Made by a program: the position numbers and the translations under genes
The notes under the pieces: model-generated
What the model was told of the DNA's origin: nothing
Seen by the model: only the letters and a program-made list of their open reading frames with translations
The model's database searches: none
In this document: in pieces, positions 42,805 through 53,960 of the stretch
How positions within the stretch are numbered: position 1 is the first letter of the stretch
How the letters are laid out: every line of letters begins with the position of its first letter
Assembly: GCA_949987705.1 (NCBI GenBank)
Contig: OX465282.1
Span: 124,144,310-124,208,309 of the forward strand
Direction of reading: 5' to 3'
Length of the DNA: 64,000 bases
DNA from: Thereva unica
Lineage: Eukaryota > Arthropoda > Insecta > Diptera > Therevidae

Positions 42805-43500
42805 GCGCCGGAGCCTTGTTTTTCCAGGGTATCTGCCTTTTTATTTCCCTACAAGCTCTGATGGCCCAGGACCCATACAAAGATTGGTAATACTTAGCCT
42901 ATCACGATACGGGGGCCTTTTCCATCACTACCTATTTATGATGCTATCGAGTCTATATGACAGAAATCTATTACTTGCTCATGCCTTTTATAGTTTCTAT
43001 TAGGGATACGAAATCGGTGGAAAGTACTCGAACAATTATTCATAAGTATTATCGAAAGGAAATGGCTGAGTACTTTTACTCGTTCAAAAGCACTCAATTC
43101 TTTGAGAATCGATGAATACTTTTCTGATGTTTCGGTAGGGTCCGATTAATAATACTTATTTAGCTTACATGGGATATAATTTCAAATATATAAAAGCCCG
43201 TTTACATCTCAAACGCAAAGTGGAAACGGAAATTTGAGCTCTTTTATCGCACGGAAATTTTTATACTTTTAGGCCCATAAACATCCCGAACACAAAGTAG
43301 AGGCTCAAGTCGGAGCTCCTTTATTGCATAGAAGATATTATGGTTGTGTGGAAACTGCAAACTCAAAGTAGAGTTTTTAATTATTCACCTTGCTTTCGAA
43401 AGTTGATAATTGCGTTAATTTTTGTTGTTTCAAAAACGAAATGTGAAAATGTTTGAAACTAATAAAAACCTCTTTTTTTGCTTGTTCAAGACTCGCGAAG
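42805..43500. other. no gene recognised
   Basis: A TAGGGATACGAAATCGG motif at about 43003 resembles some hAT ends but has no partner with a duplication. Confidence 0.3.
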
Positions 43501-43539
43501 TGTAAGAATTTCTCAAAGAGCTTGACGTCAAAAAATTTA

Positions 43540-44250
43540 CTGACCCTGACAATATTCCGCCTATGGTACTCTAGAAACTTGCCTCAAATTAGCTAAGCCT
43601 TTGCGAAAACTTTTTGCCCTATCATACTTCTCTGGAGTTTACCTAAACCCTTGGAGGCTAACTCATGTTCGGCCCATCAATGTTTTCTCCATAATCATGC
43701 AGACAATAATTTATAGAAAGTTGAGGAAATATCTAGCATCTAACGAAATTATACGCGACCGGCAATAAGGCCTTGGACCCAAACGGTATCCATCGCTTCG
43801 GTGAGTCTAGTCTGGTTGCTCTGGATATTTCCAAGATTTTCGAAGGAGCATGGCATCCCGCTTTCCTGCCTAAACACCAAGATATTGGTATCGGCTCTTT
43901 TCTAACGAACTGGATTGAGAGCTTTCTTTCTGACCGTTCAATCTAGGTAGTATTGGATGACATCGAATCTATCAATCACCCCATCTCTGCCAGGGCTCCC
44001 CAAAGGGTCGATTCTCTCACCGGTTCTCACATATCCCAAATCTCCAACGAAGCATACCAATGCCTGGGATTCTTGAAGAGATGGAAGCTCCTTTTCCAGC
44101 CCCTCGGCTGCCCTGGCTTTACTATAGTCCTACATTCGGCCCCACCTTGAATACAACTCGTATATCTGAGCAGGCGACTCAAAAACCACCTTGGCTTGGC
44201 TGGACAAGGTGCAAAACCGAAATATCAACTCAACCCAGGTATGAGGGTTG
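43540..44250 (+). pseudogene. jockey-like RT relic
   Basis: Plus-strand pieces DPDNIPPMVL (43545), GPNGIHRFGESSLVALDISK-like text (43780), FLTNWIESFLSDRSI (43905) and APQRVDSLTG where GVPQGSVLSP is expected. Many stops; strongly decayed. Confidence 0.5.
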
Positions 44251-44955
44251 AGTTGAGTTGAATGGACCCAGTTTCTACTCGATCCTCGTTTATGGCTGGG
44301 TTGAATCTAGTCATAAACGGGGTTATAAGAGCGTTTTTCTTTATGTGGTGTTAATAATTATGCTGGATAACGAAATCCTCACCACTACTACTGTCACTAG
44401 ACATTTTGCAAAGTGGACTGGATAAAAGCACATCGGTAGTCCAAAGAAAATCCTGGAGGTAGGTTGAATTTACTCTTGGGGAACACCGGCCTAGATGTTG
44501 TCGAGACTAGGTTCGACGGCATCTAACACCACATAAAGCAGACTCAATAGCTGATCGGAAACTTGCAGTTTTAGTCGTGGCCGTGTGAAGGCGGCGAGCA
44601 ATTAGAGTCTTGGTTCTCCAAGTCTCTGTATCCCAGTCGCCGAGTATTGTGCCTAAAAGTACTTGGTCAAAAGTATCGACTACTGAGCAGAATGGAAAGC
44701 CAGATAGTGAGAATGAGTATGAATCGAGTACTGATCCCTAGCAAAGGATCTCTGAGCCTTCCCTAATATGTTGCAGGCTGCATTTGATCACCAACATCCA
44801 TAGGACCCTCCTGATCACCAACATCCATAGGCTTCCCTTCGTAGGCAGTAGGCATTGCTTTCTTTTACAAATTCTGATTTGCCCAGGATTGTAAAGCAAG
44901 GTCATTTCTTGTTCTTGTTGTTACTTATTGGCACTCTGAAAAATTTAACTCGAAA
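44251..44955. other. no gene recognised
   Basis: CTTTATGTGGTGTTA (about 44339) and its complement (about 44526) form a small inverted pair. Confidence 0.3.
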
Positions 44956-44959
44956 AACG

Positions 44960-45300
44960 AACATCCAAAAAAGGACAGTCGGAGCTTGGGTTTACGGTCC
45001 CAGATTCAGGCAACGGTCCTAATATGGAACCTTGGGGAACACCGTGCGCGATTAGTAAATCCGAAAATGAATTTTATAGCCATACTTTTTGAGATCGACT
45101 ATGTAAGTAATTCTGAATTAAAAAGGCAGCTTAGGATGAAAATTTTACCAGGTAGGTATATTTGCTTAGTTTCTAAAAGCTTGTGGCTAATACTGCCTTT
45201 CTAAAGTCAAGTAGCACAAAAAAAAAGAAATCAGAATCAAAAGTCATCCGCAGGACAATTCCATAAATACTCCTTTTGTCGAAACCAGATTGTACAAGCG
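44960..45300 (-). pseudogene. jockey-like RT fragment
   Basis: Minus strand: DFRKAVLATSF, FLIQNYLHSRSQKV and AHGVPQGSILGPL are consecutive RT motifs. The active site is missing and stops are present. Confidence 0.6.
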
Positions 45301-48300
45301 ACAACACGAAACAACTTTTCACAGTTGGTGCTTACCGACCGAGTTTCGGATCAACGATGGGATTCACTTTAAACGCTGACAATTCTATTTCGAGTGCCTT
45401 CAGAATAAAACTTCGTCAATTTTTAATTTTTGATATCTTATATCCTACTGAAAGGTTGTATACTTGTCAAATTCGTCACAGATTTCCTGTTCATGACTTT
45501 AAAATTTGCATTTCGCCCGTTCCTCATTCGCTCATTTACTCCCACTCGAGGACCACTCTACATTTAAAAAACAAAACATAGATTACTCTAGATTAAATTA
45601 AAAAAAAAGATTGTTTTGTTTATTTTCCCCCAAAATAAATGAATTTCCCCAGAATGATTAAAAGCGACGCAAGTCTGTATTTTCTGTAAGCTGCTCGACA
45701 TGAAAAATTTAAATTAATCCTCTTAAATTGCATTTTTTGTTGTTGTTGTGTCTACTGTACATTTGCCACAGGCCTTCAAAAAACCTGGACCTACTTTCAT
45801 TAGTGTAAATTGAAATCAAGTTTGCCATGGCTAATCCTTTCATATTGCAGCTATAGTGGGTGTATACAGGATTCAGGTATACAAAACATCTGCAGGATGC
45901 CAAGGATAACACTTGTTACAATATTCCTTAGTAAACGAGATCAACCCTTCTTCGCCTGTTGCATAGTGGCTCCATGTTACTTCTAGCTCGTCCTTGCTGC
46001 GGTGTGCCTCCTTCAGATAGAAAAATTTAAGGCCCGGTGGGTTTGAACAAAAACTTAATTAAAAAAAAATAATTTTTCACCTTAACTGTTATGATATTAA
46101 GGAAGTCTTGAAAAAAAAACCCCCGATGATTTTTTTCGTTTTTGTTTTTTGAAGCATTCTCTCATATCAAATTTTCTGCTGTTTGGATGGGGGTGGTAAT
46201 GTGGTGGAAAGGGCAGAAATCTTGTTTCCCTGGTCTATTATGATAAGGACCTTAGCAAGGATTAAGAGTTGACATATGGATGGCGTAATTCTAGCGAAAA
46301 TTGCTGCGTTAGTGTAGAGATATGGTTACCATTAACAAAAATAATATTTTTTTTCTCGTTTTTTTTTAGTTTGCTTGCCATGACAATATTTTTTTAATCC
46401 TTTAAGCAGATTGTTTGTGTTGGAGTGAAATAAGGTTTTTGAGGATTGAATGCCTTTTTAATTGAAAATAATATTCCTTCATATTTGAAATTCTTCTTTC
46501 TAGAAGTAAACCATCTCGTTATTCAAATAAAGTGGTTATAAATTTAATCAATTAGCTCATTATCACCTGTAATTGCTTCAAAAATTCAAGTAACATCATT
46601 GGTGGAGCTAGCGACATAACATGATAAAAAACTTGACACTATCCCATGTACTAGTGATAAATATCAAGCATTTTATTGGCAGTTTTTGACCCCAAGAGGT
46701 CCGCAGACTCGAGGTATAATAAGGGTGTTCGTTTTCAAATAGCTCAATGTCAACAAATCCACTGGACCTCATAATATACCCTCTGTCGCCCTATCCTATT
46801 TTTTCGAAGTTTATCCTCTTTATAAACTTCAGCTCATACGGAAAAAGGTGACAACCTTATCATAAATGCCAAGTAGTTTGGTTATAGACCAAAAATGTCC
46901 ACCAGTAACCTTTTAGTGGATCTTACAAAACTCCTAAACCCAAGTATGCATCGATTTGAAGGTCCGATTTGGTTCCCAGTGCGAACAATTGAGAGCACTG
47001 CTCAGGGAAGCTTTCTTTGAGCGCTGTTAAATATGCTCCCGCGGGAGCATTATTGGAGTTTTCATAAATTTTATAGGACATAAAAAACGGGCGATTATCT
47101 TCGTGAACATAAAGTGGTGCTAATAGCCGCGTTCTTTTTACACCATGATCCAGTTCAGATCAGCCGAGCACAAAAGAACGGACTTGGATCATGGAAGAAA
47201 TTTAGTTTTTTACAGTTGTAGTTCTGCTTTTTAAAGTGCTCTGTCGCAATTTATATCTGCCTCCAAAACTTATTAAAAATATTTCTGCTTTAAAAACGAA
47301 AAATGCTTACTCAACTTCCAAATTAACAAAAGGCAACTTTCAATAATTTTTCCAAATAAATTTATGAAATTTTGCAGAGCTACCAACCCACAAAATTAAA
47401 AAAAAAAACACAACAAAATTATAAAATCTCTGGATTTTCCAATGAGATGTGTCTTGGATATGGTTGTTACACAAGCTATTTTCGTATCACAGATTTTGAT
47501 CCAAATCTTGTTTGGATGAAGTTGTTGTTGTTGGTTTGCTTGAAAGTTAATGATCTGAGTGGGATCACGGTGTAAAAAGAGCGCAGCTAATGTCACTCAA
47601 TGGATCGACTCTCGTTCGATACGGAGGACAAGAAGCTTTGGAAGTGGTTAGAATTTAGTTGGGGGCTGTTTTGGTAAAACTATGCTCGCGCTTTAGGCCA
47701 GACAACTAAAAGGTATAAGGGAAATGTTGGGAACACAATTTTTGACTTCGTCATTTTATTTGGACTAGTTAGGAGGTGAACATATGCTTATGAGGCTTTG
47801 AAGGTTCCATTTTTCGTTTTTTCGCTTATACCTCGGAAACTATGTGCCCTAGAGGTTATGTCTCTATACAAAATGAAAGATGATTAAGTTTGCTACAAGT
47901 TTTACTCCATCATATTTTTCGGTATGTCGTATAGTTTTCGAGATATCTGCTCTTCAAAGTCTCTTAGTTCGGGGGAAAAAAAACATTTTTGCCTTACATT
48001 TTTTGCTCTTTTTGACCTTTGACTCTTCAACGATGTACCCAAAAAATAAATGCTGGCAAAAAGGGCTGTAGTGCATTAAATTCATTCCCTTCAATAATAT
48101 ATAATACTATTTTATTTATTTTCCTTCAAATGTTAAAGCAGTTTTGCGACAACTGCCAACTAATGAATCTTTTAATTTCTCACCATTCCCAGTCAACATA
48201 TTGGACGGAATATGCACCATAGTGAGTACTGGACGTCTAAATAGAACAGATACTCATTTTAGAAAATATACTTGCAGGCCCGCTGACCAGGTTCTTCTAA

Positions 48301-48480
48301 AATTTCATATAACTCGCTGTTGTATTTCCTTCGCCATATTCCATCCTGTCTCGTTGGGCCTATTATGCATCTTAGAACTTTTCTCTTAAACCTGTAGCCA
48401 TAGTACAGTATTACTGCTTTGTAGACTGAAAGTTTCGTTTTTCTGTGCACAAATCTTGAGTACAGTATAAAAGGCTGCTA
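45301..48480. other. intron, little recognised
   Basis: AT-rich. A faint RT scrap (NVNKSTGPHNIP-like) lies near 46750. No exon or RNA gene is supported. Confidence 0.35.
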
Positions 48481-48761
48481 GCTAAACCCGGGAATTTACA
48501 CAGGAAGTAAATAGGTGTTTCTTTCTCGTTTGTCTATCCGCAGCTAAGGCAACAAACTTTGAACGGGATGCCTAACTTGGCAGCGTGGTCTCATATGAGC
48601 CGATGTCCCATGATGACTGTCGTGATTCTGGCAATATATCGTCGGGATCGGGATCTGTTTAAGAGGCCACTTGTTTTTTCTTTGTTATAAGTAGGCCAAG
48701 TCGCCTTAGAGATACTGCTCCGGGTCAAAAAATAAAAGATTTTTATTTTGTTCGCGACGTT

Positions 48762-49621
48762 TACAATTTACTGTTGAGGTTGAGAAAGAAGGAGAGCTAC
48801 CGTACCTTGACGTGAAAGCTATTAGAGATAATGGCACAATAATTTTTGATTGGTACAAAATGCCAACATCCTCGGGACGGCTTATTAACTTTCATTCAAA
48901 ACAGCCGAGGATGGTAATATTCAACACTGCGCAGAATTTTGTCAATAAAGTACTTGATAATAGTCACATTAATTTCCACCACAAAAATGTAAATATTATC
49001 AAACAAACCCTGTACTCCAATTCCTTCCTCACTAATGTCATAAATAATATGATTAAAAACTACCGAAGAAGCACCGACCGTCGCCATCAAGATGCTCCAC
49101 CGCCCTCACCGGTAACTTACCGAAGTGCCCTATACATTCCTTGGCTCTCCAACCGTATGAAGGCAGCACCAATACGCAATCGAGAGACCACTAGGATTGC
49201 ATTTAGATCGGTAAATACACTAAAGTCTTTGTTGTTTACCAATACCAAAGGGAAGCTGGATAAAATGGACAAGTCGGACACGGTCTACAAGATCGCTTGT
49301 TTAGGGGGAGGAGGGACAGCCTGCCCAGCTGTATACGTGGGAACCTCCAAACAAAAATTGCGTAAACGCCTGTCAGGTCATCGATCTGACATCAACAATG
49401 GGGGCTCCCAGAAAACTGCTCTAGCTCTCCATTGCATAGAGAACAACCACAAACCTGACCTCAACAACGTCACAATTTTGGAAGTTGAGAGACACTACAG
49501 TAAGAGAATGCTGCTAGAGATGCTCCACATAAACAAAATGAGAGATGCAGTTAACCGGCGTTCTGATTGTGACAACCTCAGCTATAACCAACAGCTGATT
49601 GGGGCAAGGACAGATTATTGA
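48762..49621 (+). CDS. Penelope-like RT C-terminus with GIY-YIG endonuclease
   Basis: The frame is open from about 48762; the first ATG is at 48812. The opening LPYLDVKAIRDNG is the RT thumb. The middle is basic (residues 70-130 from the ATG). Near residue 165 VYKIACLGGGGTACPAVYVG and KQKLRKRLSGHRSDI form the GIY-YIG nuclease core, with the conserved R and, further on, H and E. The frame runs to 49621 without stops. RT catalytic motifs are missing, so it is a truncated copy. Penelope elements use this domain to nick target DNA. Confidence 0.85.
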
Positions 49622-49783
49622 CAACAAGCTTCGTGTTCGTGCATCTGCTAGTTCCGCCGCGTTATAAATGTGTTAGTGCTGTTTTTATGTTTTTACTTTA
49701 TTTTATGTTTTACTTGTATTGTAAGTGTGTAGATACCTTTATATTTATTTTGTATATTGACGTTTTTTCTTTTTAATTAAAGG

Positions 49784-49816
49784 CCTGATGAAGGGTGTAT
49801 TCATGCCCGAAACGTC
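49784..49816 (+). ncRNA. hammerhead ribozyme-like motif of the Penelope element
   Basis: CTGATGA is followed by a small stem (AGGG..CCC) and then CGAAACGTC, the conserved hammerhead core. Penelope-like elements are known to carry such ribozymes near their ends. Stem III would be very short (ACGT), which in known cases works as a dimer. Activity is inferred. Confidence 0.6.
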
Positions 49817-50999
49817 GCGAACAAAATAAAAATCTTTTATTTTTTGACCCGGAGCCCACTAAAATCTCCACCATTAAGAAACCCAGGGGTCACACCAAAA
49901 ATTCCTACTGTTAGAGATACTGCAGGTTTCCAATACTCTTCACTTTTGGCTGGCTACCATCAGGTGGTAGTCAAATATAGCTTTTCTGAAACCGCCTATT
50001 GGACTGCCGACCACCTCGGTCTCTGATCCCCGGAGAAAGACTAGCTGCTTGGCTAGGTAGTCGGCTTTCTCGTTCCCCCTATGTTCCTATGACCGGGAAC
50101 CCAGATGAAACCACGTTGTGCGCTCAATCTAGCTAGCCTAACTAGCTCAACATCGAGGTACTAACTTCGAGCGCATCATTACCACATCTTTATGTAGGTT
50201 CTTAGTTCATTGTATGGCAAACCTTCGGGCTCGCTAGGACTTCGGTTTGAAAGATACTGGCGTACACCGGGAGGTGCCAGAGCAGAGAGCTGTTAGTGGT
50301 CTCAAGTTAACCCGCTAATCCGACCTCTCTGATATCTTGAAACCGTCAGTGAATATTCGTACATCGAACTTTCGTAGGACCCCTGCGTGTCTCCACTCTC
50401 TTCTTGGGGGTATTTCGACGGAGAAATCCTTTCTAAAGATCAATCTAGGGGGAAGGTAGTCTGCGATTGTAGAGACCATACGCTCAAGTAGCAGATTCAA
50501 GATATTGTTATGTCCGTAGGGTTTTGACGTTCAGCCCCCGGATTCCCTCAGTTTGAGGGTACTCCACGAGCCTAGAAGTTTGATCTGGGCCTGTTGCACG
50601 AAACTACAAGTCTACAAGTCTACAAGTGCCTGTAAAATAATACTTGTACTACAAGTCCACCAAATTTTGGTTGCACGAAACAATTTTCTACACTTGTAGA
50701 ATTATTAAAATTTCCCAAAATATGTAAAATAAATTTTACAAGTGTAGAAGCTTCCTCCTTCTAGTTTTACAAAACTCTAAGCGATGGAAGCGATGACAAT
50801 TTAGAAGAGGCTGTTGAGGGTATAAATGTTTTACCGTTCAGCGAATATTAATAAAGGCTAGTTTTTTTGGTTCTTAATAATTGAAAAATAACAAAATTTT
50901 ATTTTATTTATAAATACATATTAATATAATTTAGAAATGGTAAAAATGATATACGAGTACATGTAAATAATTAAAATTTAAATCAATTAAGAAAAAATT

Positions 51000-52621
51000 T
51001 AATTTCGAAAAGTGTTTATGATTTCTTCCTGTCTTGCTCGCGTTGGAGGTTCAAAAAGACTGGAGTTGCCATCGCTTATTTGAAATGAAGTATTGACATT
51101 TGCTTCATTCAAAAAGTCTGTAGGGTTAATGTAACTTCTTGTCATGTTACATAGAGTTACGCAGCATTTGAAAATATTAGCGGCAAAGACTGGATTTACT
51201 CGCAAATGATTTAAACATGGAAACTTTTCTTTGAGTACGCCAAAAGCGCATTCAATTAATCGTCGCGTGAGTTTAATACTTAATTGTATAAGTATTTTAA
51301 AAAACAATTTTATCTTGAAAAAAAAAAAACAAATATAACCACAGAAACACTTTGTTCCTTAATTACAGTTTATTAAATAAATTTTCAAAAGATTACAAGA
51401 CAACTCTCTCGGAGTGCTTTTACAAATTTATGTTATACGATTTATTTAAAACGATCTCTTCGGAGTCGTTAACGAATCACGGCGGTCTTAAGACTAATTA
51501 TTGAAATTGATTTGATCGATTCCGATACTTCATGAATTTTTCACCCTTGTACTCTACTTTAACTTTTCAAACGGAAATGCTTATTCTTGCATTTCCGATT
51601 TTTATTCAAAATTTCGAAATCAATTTTTGTGGTTACTGGAAAATAATATTACCAATCAATTTTTGGTGGAGTGTGCCGGAAACGATCGTCGTTCATGAAG
51701 TATAAGAATTGCGAAATATGGACTGATTATTGGTTTTGCTTACCAATAATTAGTCCATTCATGATATCTTTGGGGAGTTGTTTGGGAGCAACATAAGTCA
51801 CGTTGCTTTCATGCAATTTTATATTATTTTCATCGTGACTTATGTTTGATACCATAACTCGTGCGCTTATGTGCCCTATTAAATTGAGCTACAGCATCAT
51901 CTTCGAGGTTTGCTGTTGCGGGTGGAATTAACCATGTTTTCAATGGATATGCAGAGTCTCCGAAGATTACAGAATTAAGGTATGGTCTCCACCCATCTTC
52001 CATCTTAAAGTGCAAATTACTGTTTCTTAAACCTCTTGCATCGTGTACGCTCCCTGGCCAGTTAGCGCTGGCGTAGTAGAATTGTAAATCAGGACCGCAA
52101 ACAGCCATACAATTTAGTGAATGATTTCATAACGGTCAACAAAAGCTACTTCATCTTGTGGTGGTGCGTCTATATTTATTAAAATTCCATCTATTGCGCC
52201 ACATATTTCTGGTAAACCGCCTTTTTCGTAAAATTCTTGAACCACAGCATCTACATTAGTTGGCCAACGAACTTGTTCTTGAAATTCCACTTCATTTATA
52301 GCTGCTGTTACTTCGTGCACGCACCTGCAGACGGTTGCTTTATGAATACCATACATATCTGCTACGCTATGGTATTGTGCACCCGTTCCGAACCAGTGTA
52401 GTGCTATTAGCAATTTCTGTCTTACAGAAAGTGATTGGCTTCTATTAGTCACTGAGTTCAATTTATTATATAAACTATGTTCAAGTTTTTCGACCACTGC
52501 ATCTGGCACTCGGAATTTTTCTTTAAAGTTATTATCACTTACTTCAAAATTTATTCTCTTTTATATACACGAATGTTTTCCCACTCGTCTTCACTTTCAT
52601 TACTATCATCCCAAATAAACA
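51000..52621 (-). pseudogene. Harbinger transposase, split by solo LTR
   Basis: Minus strand: acidic start (FIWDDSNESEDEWENIR, 52570-52621), a frameshift, then VVEKLEHSLYNKLN and a helix-turn-helix (VADMYGIHKATVCRCVHEV), DGILINIDAPP (first D region), a second frameshift at about 52110, WPGSVHDARGLRNS and GDSAYPLKTWLIPP (second D), then after the solo LTR RRLIECAFGVLKEKFPCL (final E). This is the HARBI1/DDE_4 order. At least two frameshifts plus the LTR make it non-functional. Confidence 0.85.
51270..51859 (-). repeat. solo errantivirus-type LTR
   Basis: 590 bp starting AGTTATGG and ending TTAAACT on the minus strand, with CACG duplicated on each side (CGTG on the plus strand at 51266-51269 and 51860-51863). 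It lies between AHKRT and RRLIECAFG of the transposase. It has AATAAA signals and the palindrome GTCTTAAGAC also found in the LTR at 2518. A solo LTR arises by recombination between two LTRs. Confidence 0.75.
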
Positions 52622-53219
52622 TTTTTCCCAATTAACTTCAGCTGCAAACGTGTTTTAAGTTAAACCGATGATCACTAACTGACTTGTACAACTTTTACAC
52701 ATCTCAGTTTGTCTATAGAATTTTGCTAAGAATTCTACAAGTCTAGCTATAACTGAATCTACACTTGTAGTTTCGTGCAACAGAAACTAGGGAAATTGAA
52801 ATTTCCCACTTGTAGAATTCGCTTTCTACACTTGTAAATTGAGGGACGGACTTGTAGTTTTGTGCAACAGAATTTTTCTACACTTGTAAAAATCGCTTGT
52901 AGTACAAGTACTTGTAGTTTCGTGCAACAGGCCCCTGAAGTTCGAGGGGTAGCTGTAAGAGAACGTGGCGGGTGTTCATATAGCATGTTCTCATGGCCGC
53001 TAATGTTGCGATCTCTGCGAAAATTGGGCATACCCAAGCTGTCATGTTACTGTTACTCAGCTCAAAGACCAACATCTCTAAAATGAGTCAATGAATCGAT
53101 TCGCGATTCTGAGCTGTGTTGGTTCTTAAAGAGTCACGGGTCTTTCATGGGCGACCGGATCTTATACTTCTCGGATCCAACGGATCTTTGTACTCTTTAA
53201 GCTCTCTCACCTAAACTTG

Positions 53220-53960
53220 GTGTTGTGCTGTTGTGCTTTTGAAATTCAGGAAACTCGTAAAAGATTCGCTTTGCCTATCTCTACTGGGGATTCTGATAGG
53301 CATCTCTTCTTTCTTCAAGTTTTAACTTATCTATATCGTATTTCAGCCGTGTTCGCCCTGTGTGTGTTTTTTGGTCGTTATCCGGGTTGTAAATGGCAGC
53401 TTGACTAGATAGTGGCCCGAGCCATAGAAAGCTCCTCTCCTTGTTCTCGCATCTCTTGGCCCCTCTTCTCTCAATTCGAACGTGGGCAATTTGATTATTT
53501 ATAACCCACCTGGTCACTGCCACCTCATCTTAACAATATTTTTGTGCAGGGAGCATTATGGATAGGGACTACCATTGCGTTCGAGCCAGCGAGATCGGCT
53601 ACTCTGCTACCGTTGTCATTGGTAGCGTTATGTAGCTTTCCTACGAACTCCTCTTCTTTTCCCATTTTGGCGTTCTCTTAATAATAATATCGTTAGACAG
53701 TATTAACCTGATGATGTTTGTTAGTTCTTGGTAAAATTCTTCCTCATCTGTCTTGTCTTCTGTGGGCGCATGGTGTTGATGATACTAATGTTATGTAGTC
53801 TTGTTTTAGTGCATCTTCTAATACTTACTGGCTTGAAATCTAGAATCAGTGATACAACTTTCTTTTCCACGATAAAGGCTACTCCAAATTCTCTTCTTCC
53901 ATTCGATGAACTACTGGAGAATATCGTGTGGGTTTTGAGATCCATTATGCCACTGTGAGT
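53220..53960 (-). pseudogene. RTE-like endonuclease relic
   Basis: Minus strand: NGRREFGVAFIVEKKVVSLI and a shifted NAPTEDKTDEEEFYQEL-like stretch (endonuclease), then VINNQIAHVRIERRGAKRCE, the NQIDHV block that ends the domain, followed by a basic helix. Stops interrupt. No RT adjoins. Confidence 0.6.

Larger units (their letters stand above)
48719..49910 (+). mobile_element. Penelope-like element, 5'-truncated, with inverted ends
   Basis: A 1.2-kb insert flanked by TTAGAGATACTGC (48706-48718 and 49911-49923). A 45-bp perfect inverted repeat lies at 48717-48761 and 49811-49855. Between them is the C-terminal part of a Penelope-type protein and a hammerhead-like motif. The left arm is a piece of the 3' region in reverse, joined directly to the RT thumb. 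The last 55 bp before the right duplication may be filler. Confidence 0.8.
48480..50570 (-). pseudogene. LOA/R1-like RNase H and tail relic, split by a Penelope element
   Basis: Minus strand from 50570: DVRIFTDGFKISE (50320-50360, RNase H start), GFIWVPGHRN and NEKADYLAKQL (50050-50130), then, beyond the Penelope insertion, a tail ITTVIMGHRLI..HAAKLGIPF with a Cys-rich end (48520-48620). Stops interrupt the frame. The two halves join at the 13-bp duplication of the insert. Confidence 0.7.
50587..52934 (-). mobile_element. Harbinger (PIF) DNA transposon
   Basis: Inverted ends GGGCCTGTTGCACGAAACTA at the left and the complement at the right, and a broken Harbinger transposase inside. ACTTGTAG/CTACAAGT recurs many times near both ends. 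The 3-bp duplication is ambiguous (CTG on both sides if the ends are trimmed by one base). A solo LTR with its 4-bp duplication accounts for 594 bp of the length. Confidence 0.85.

Noticed and set aside
43003..44752. hAT element with TAGGGAT ends
   Set aside because: Inverted TAGGGAT motifs exist at about 43003 and 44740, but flanks do not match as an 8-bp duplication and the interior holds unrelated RT relics.
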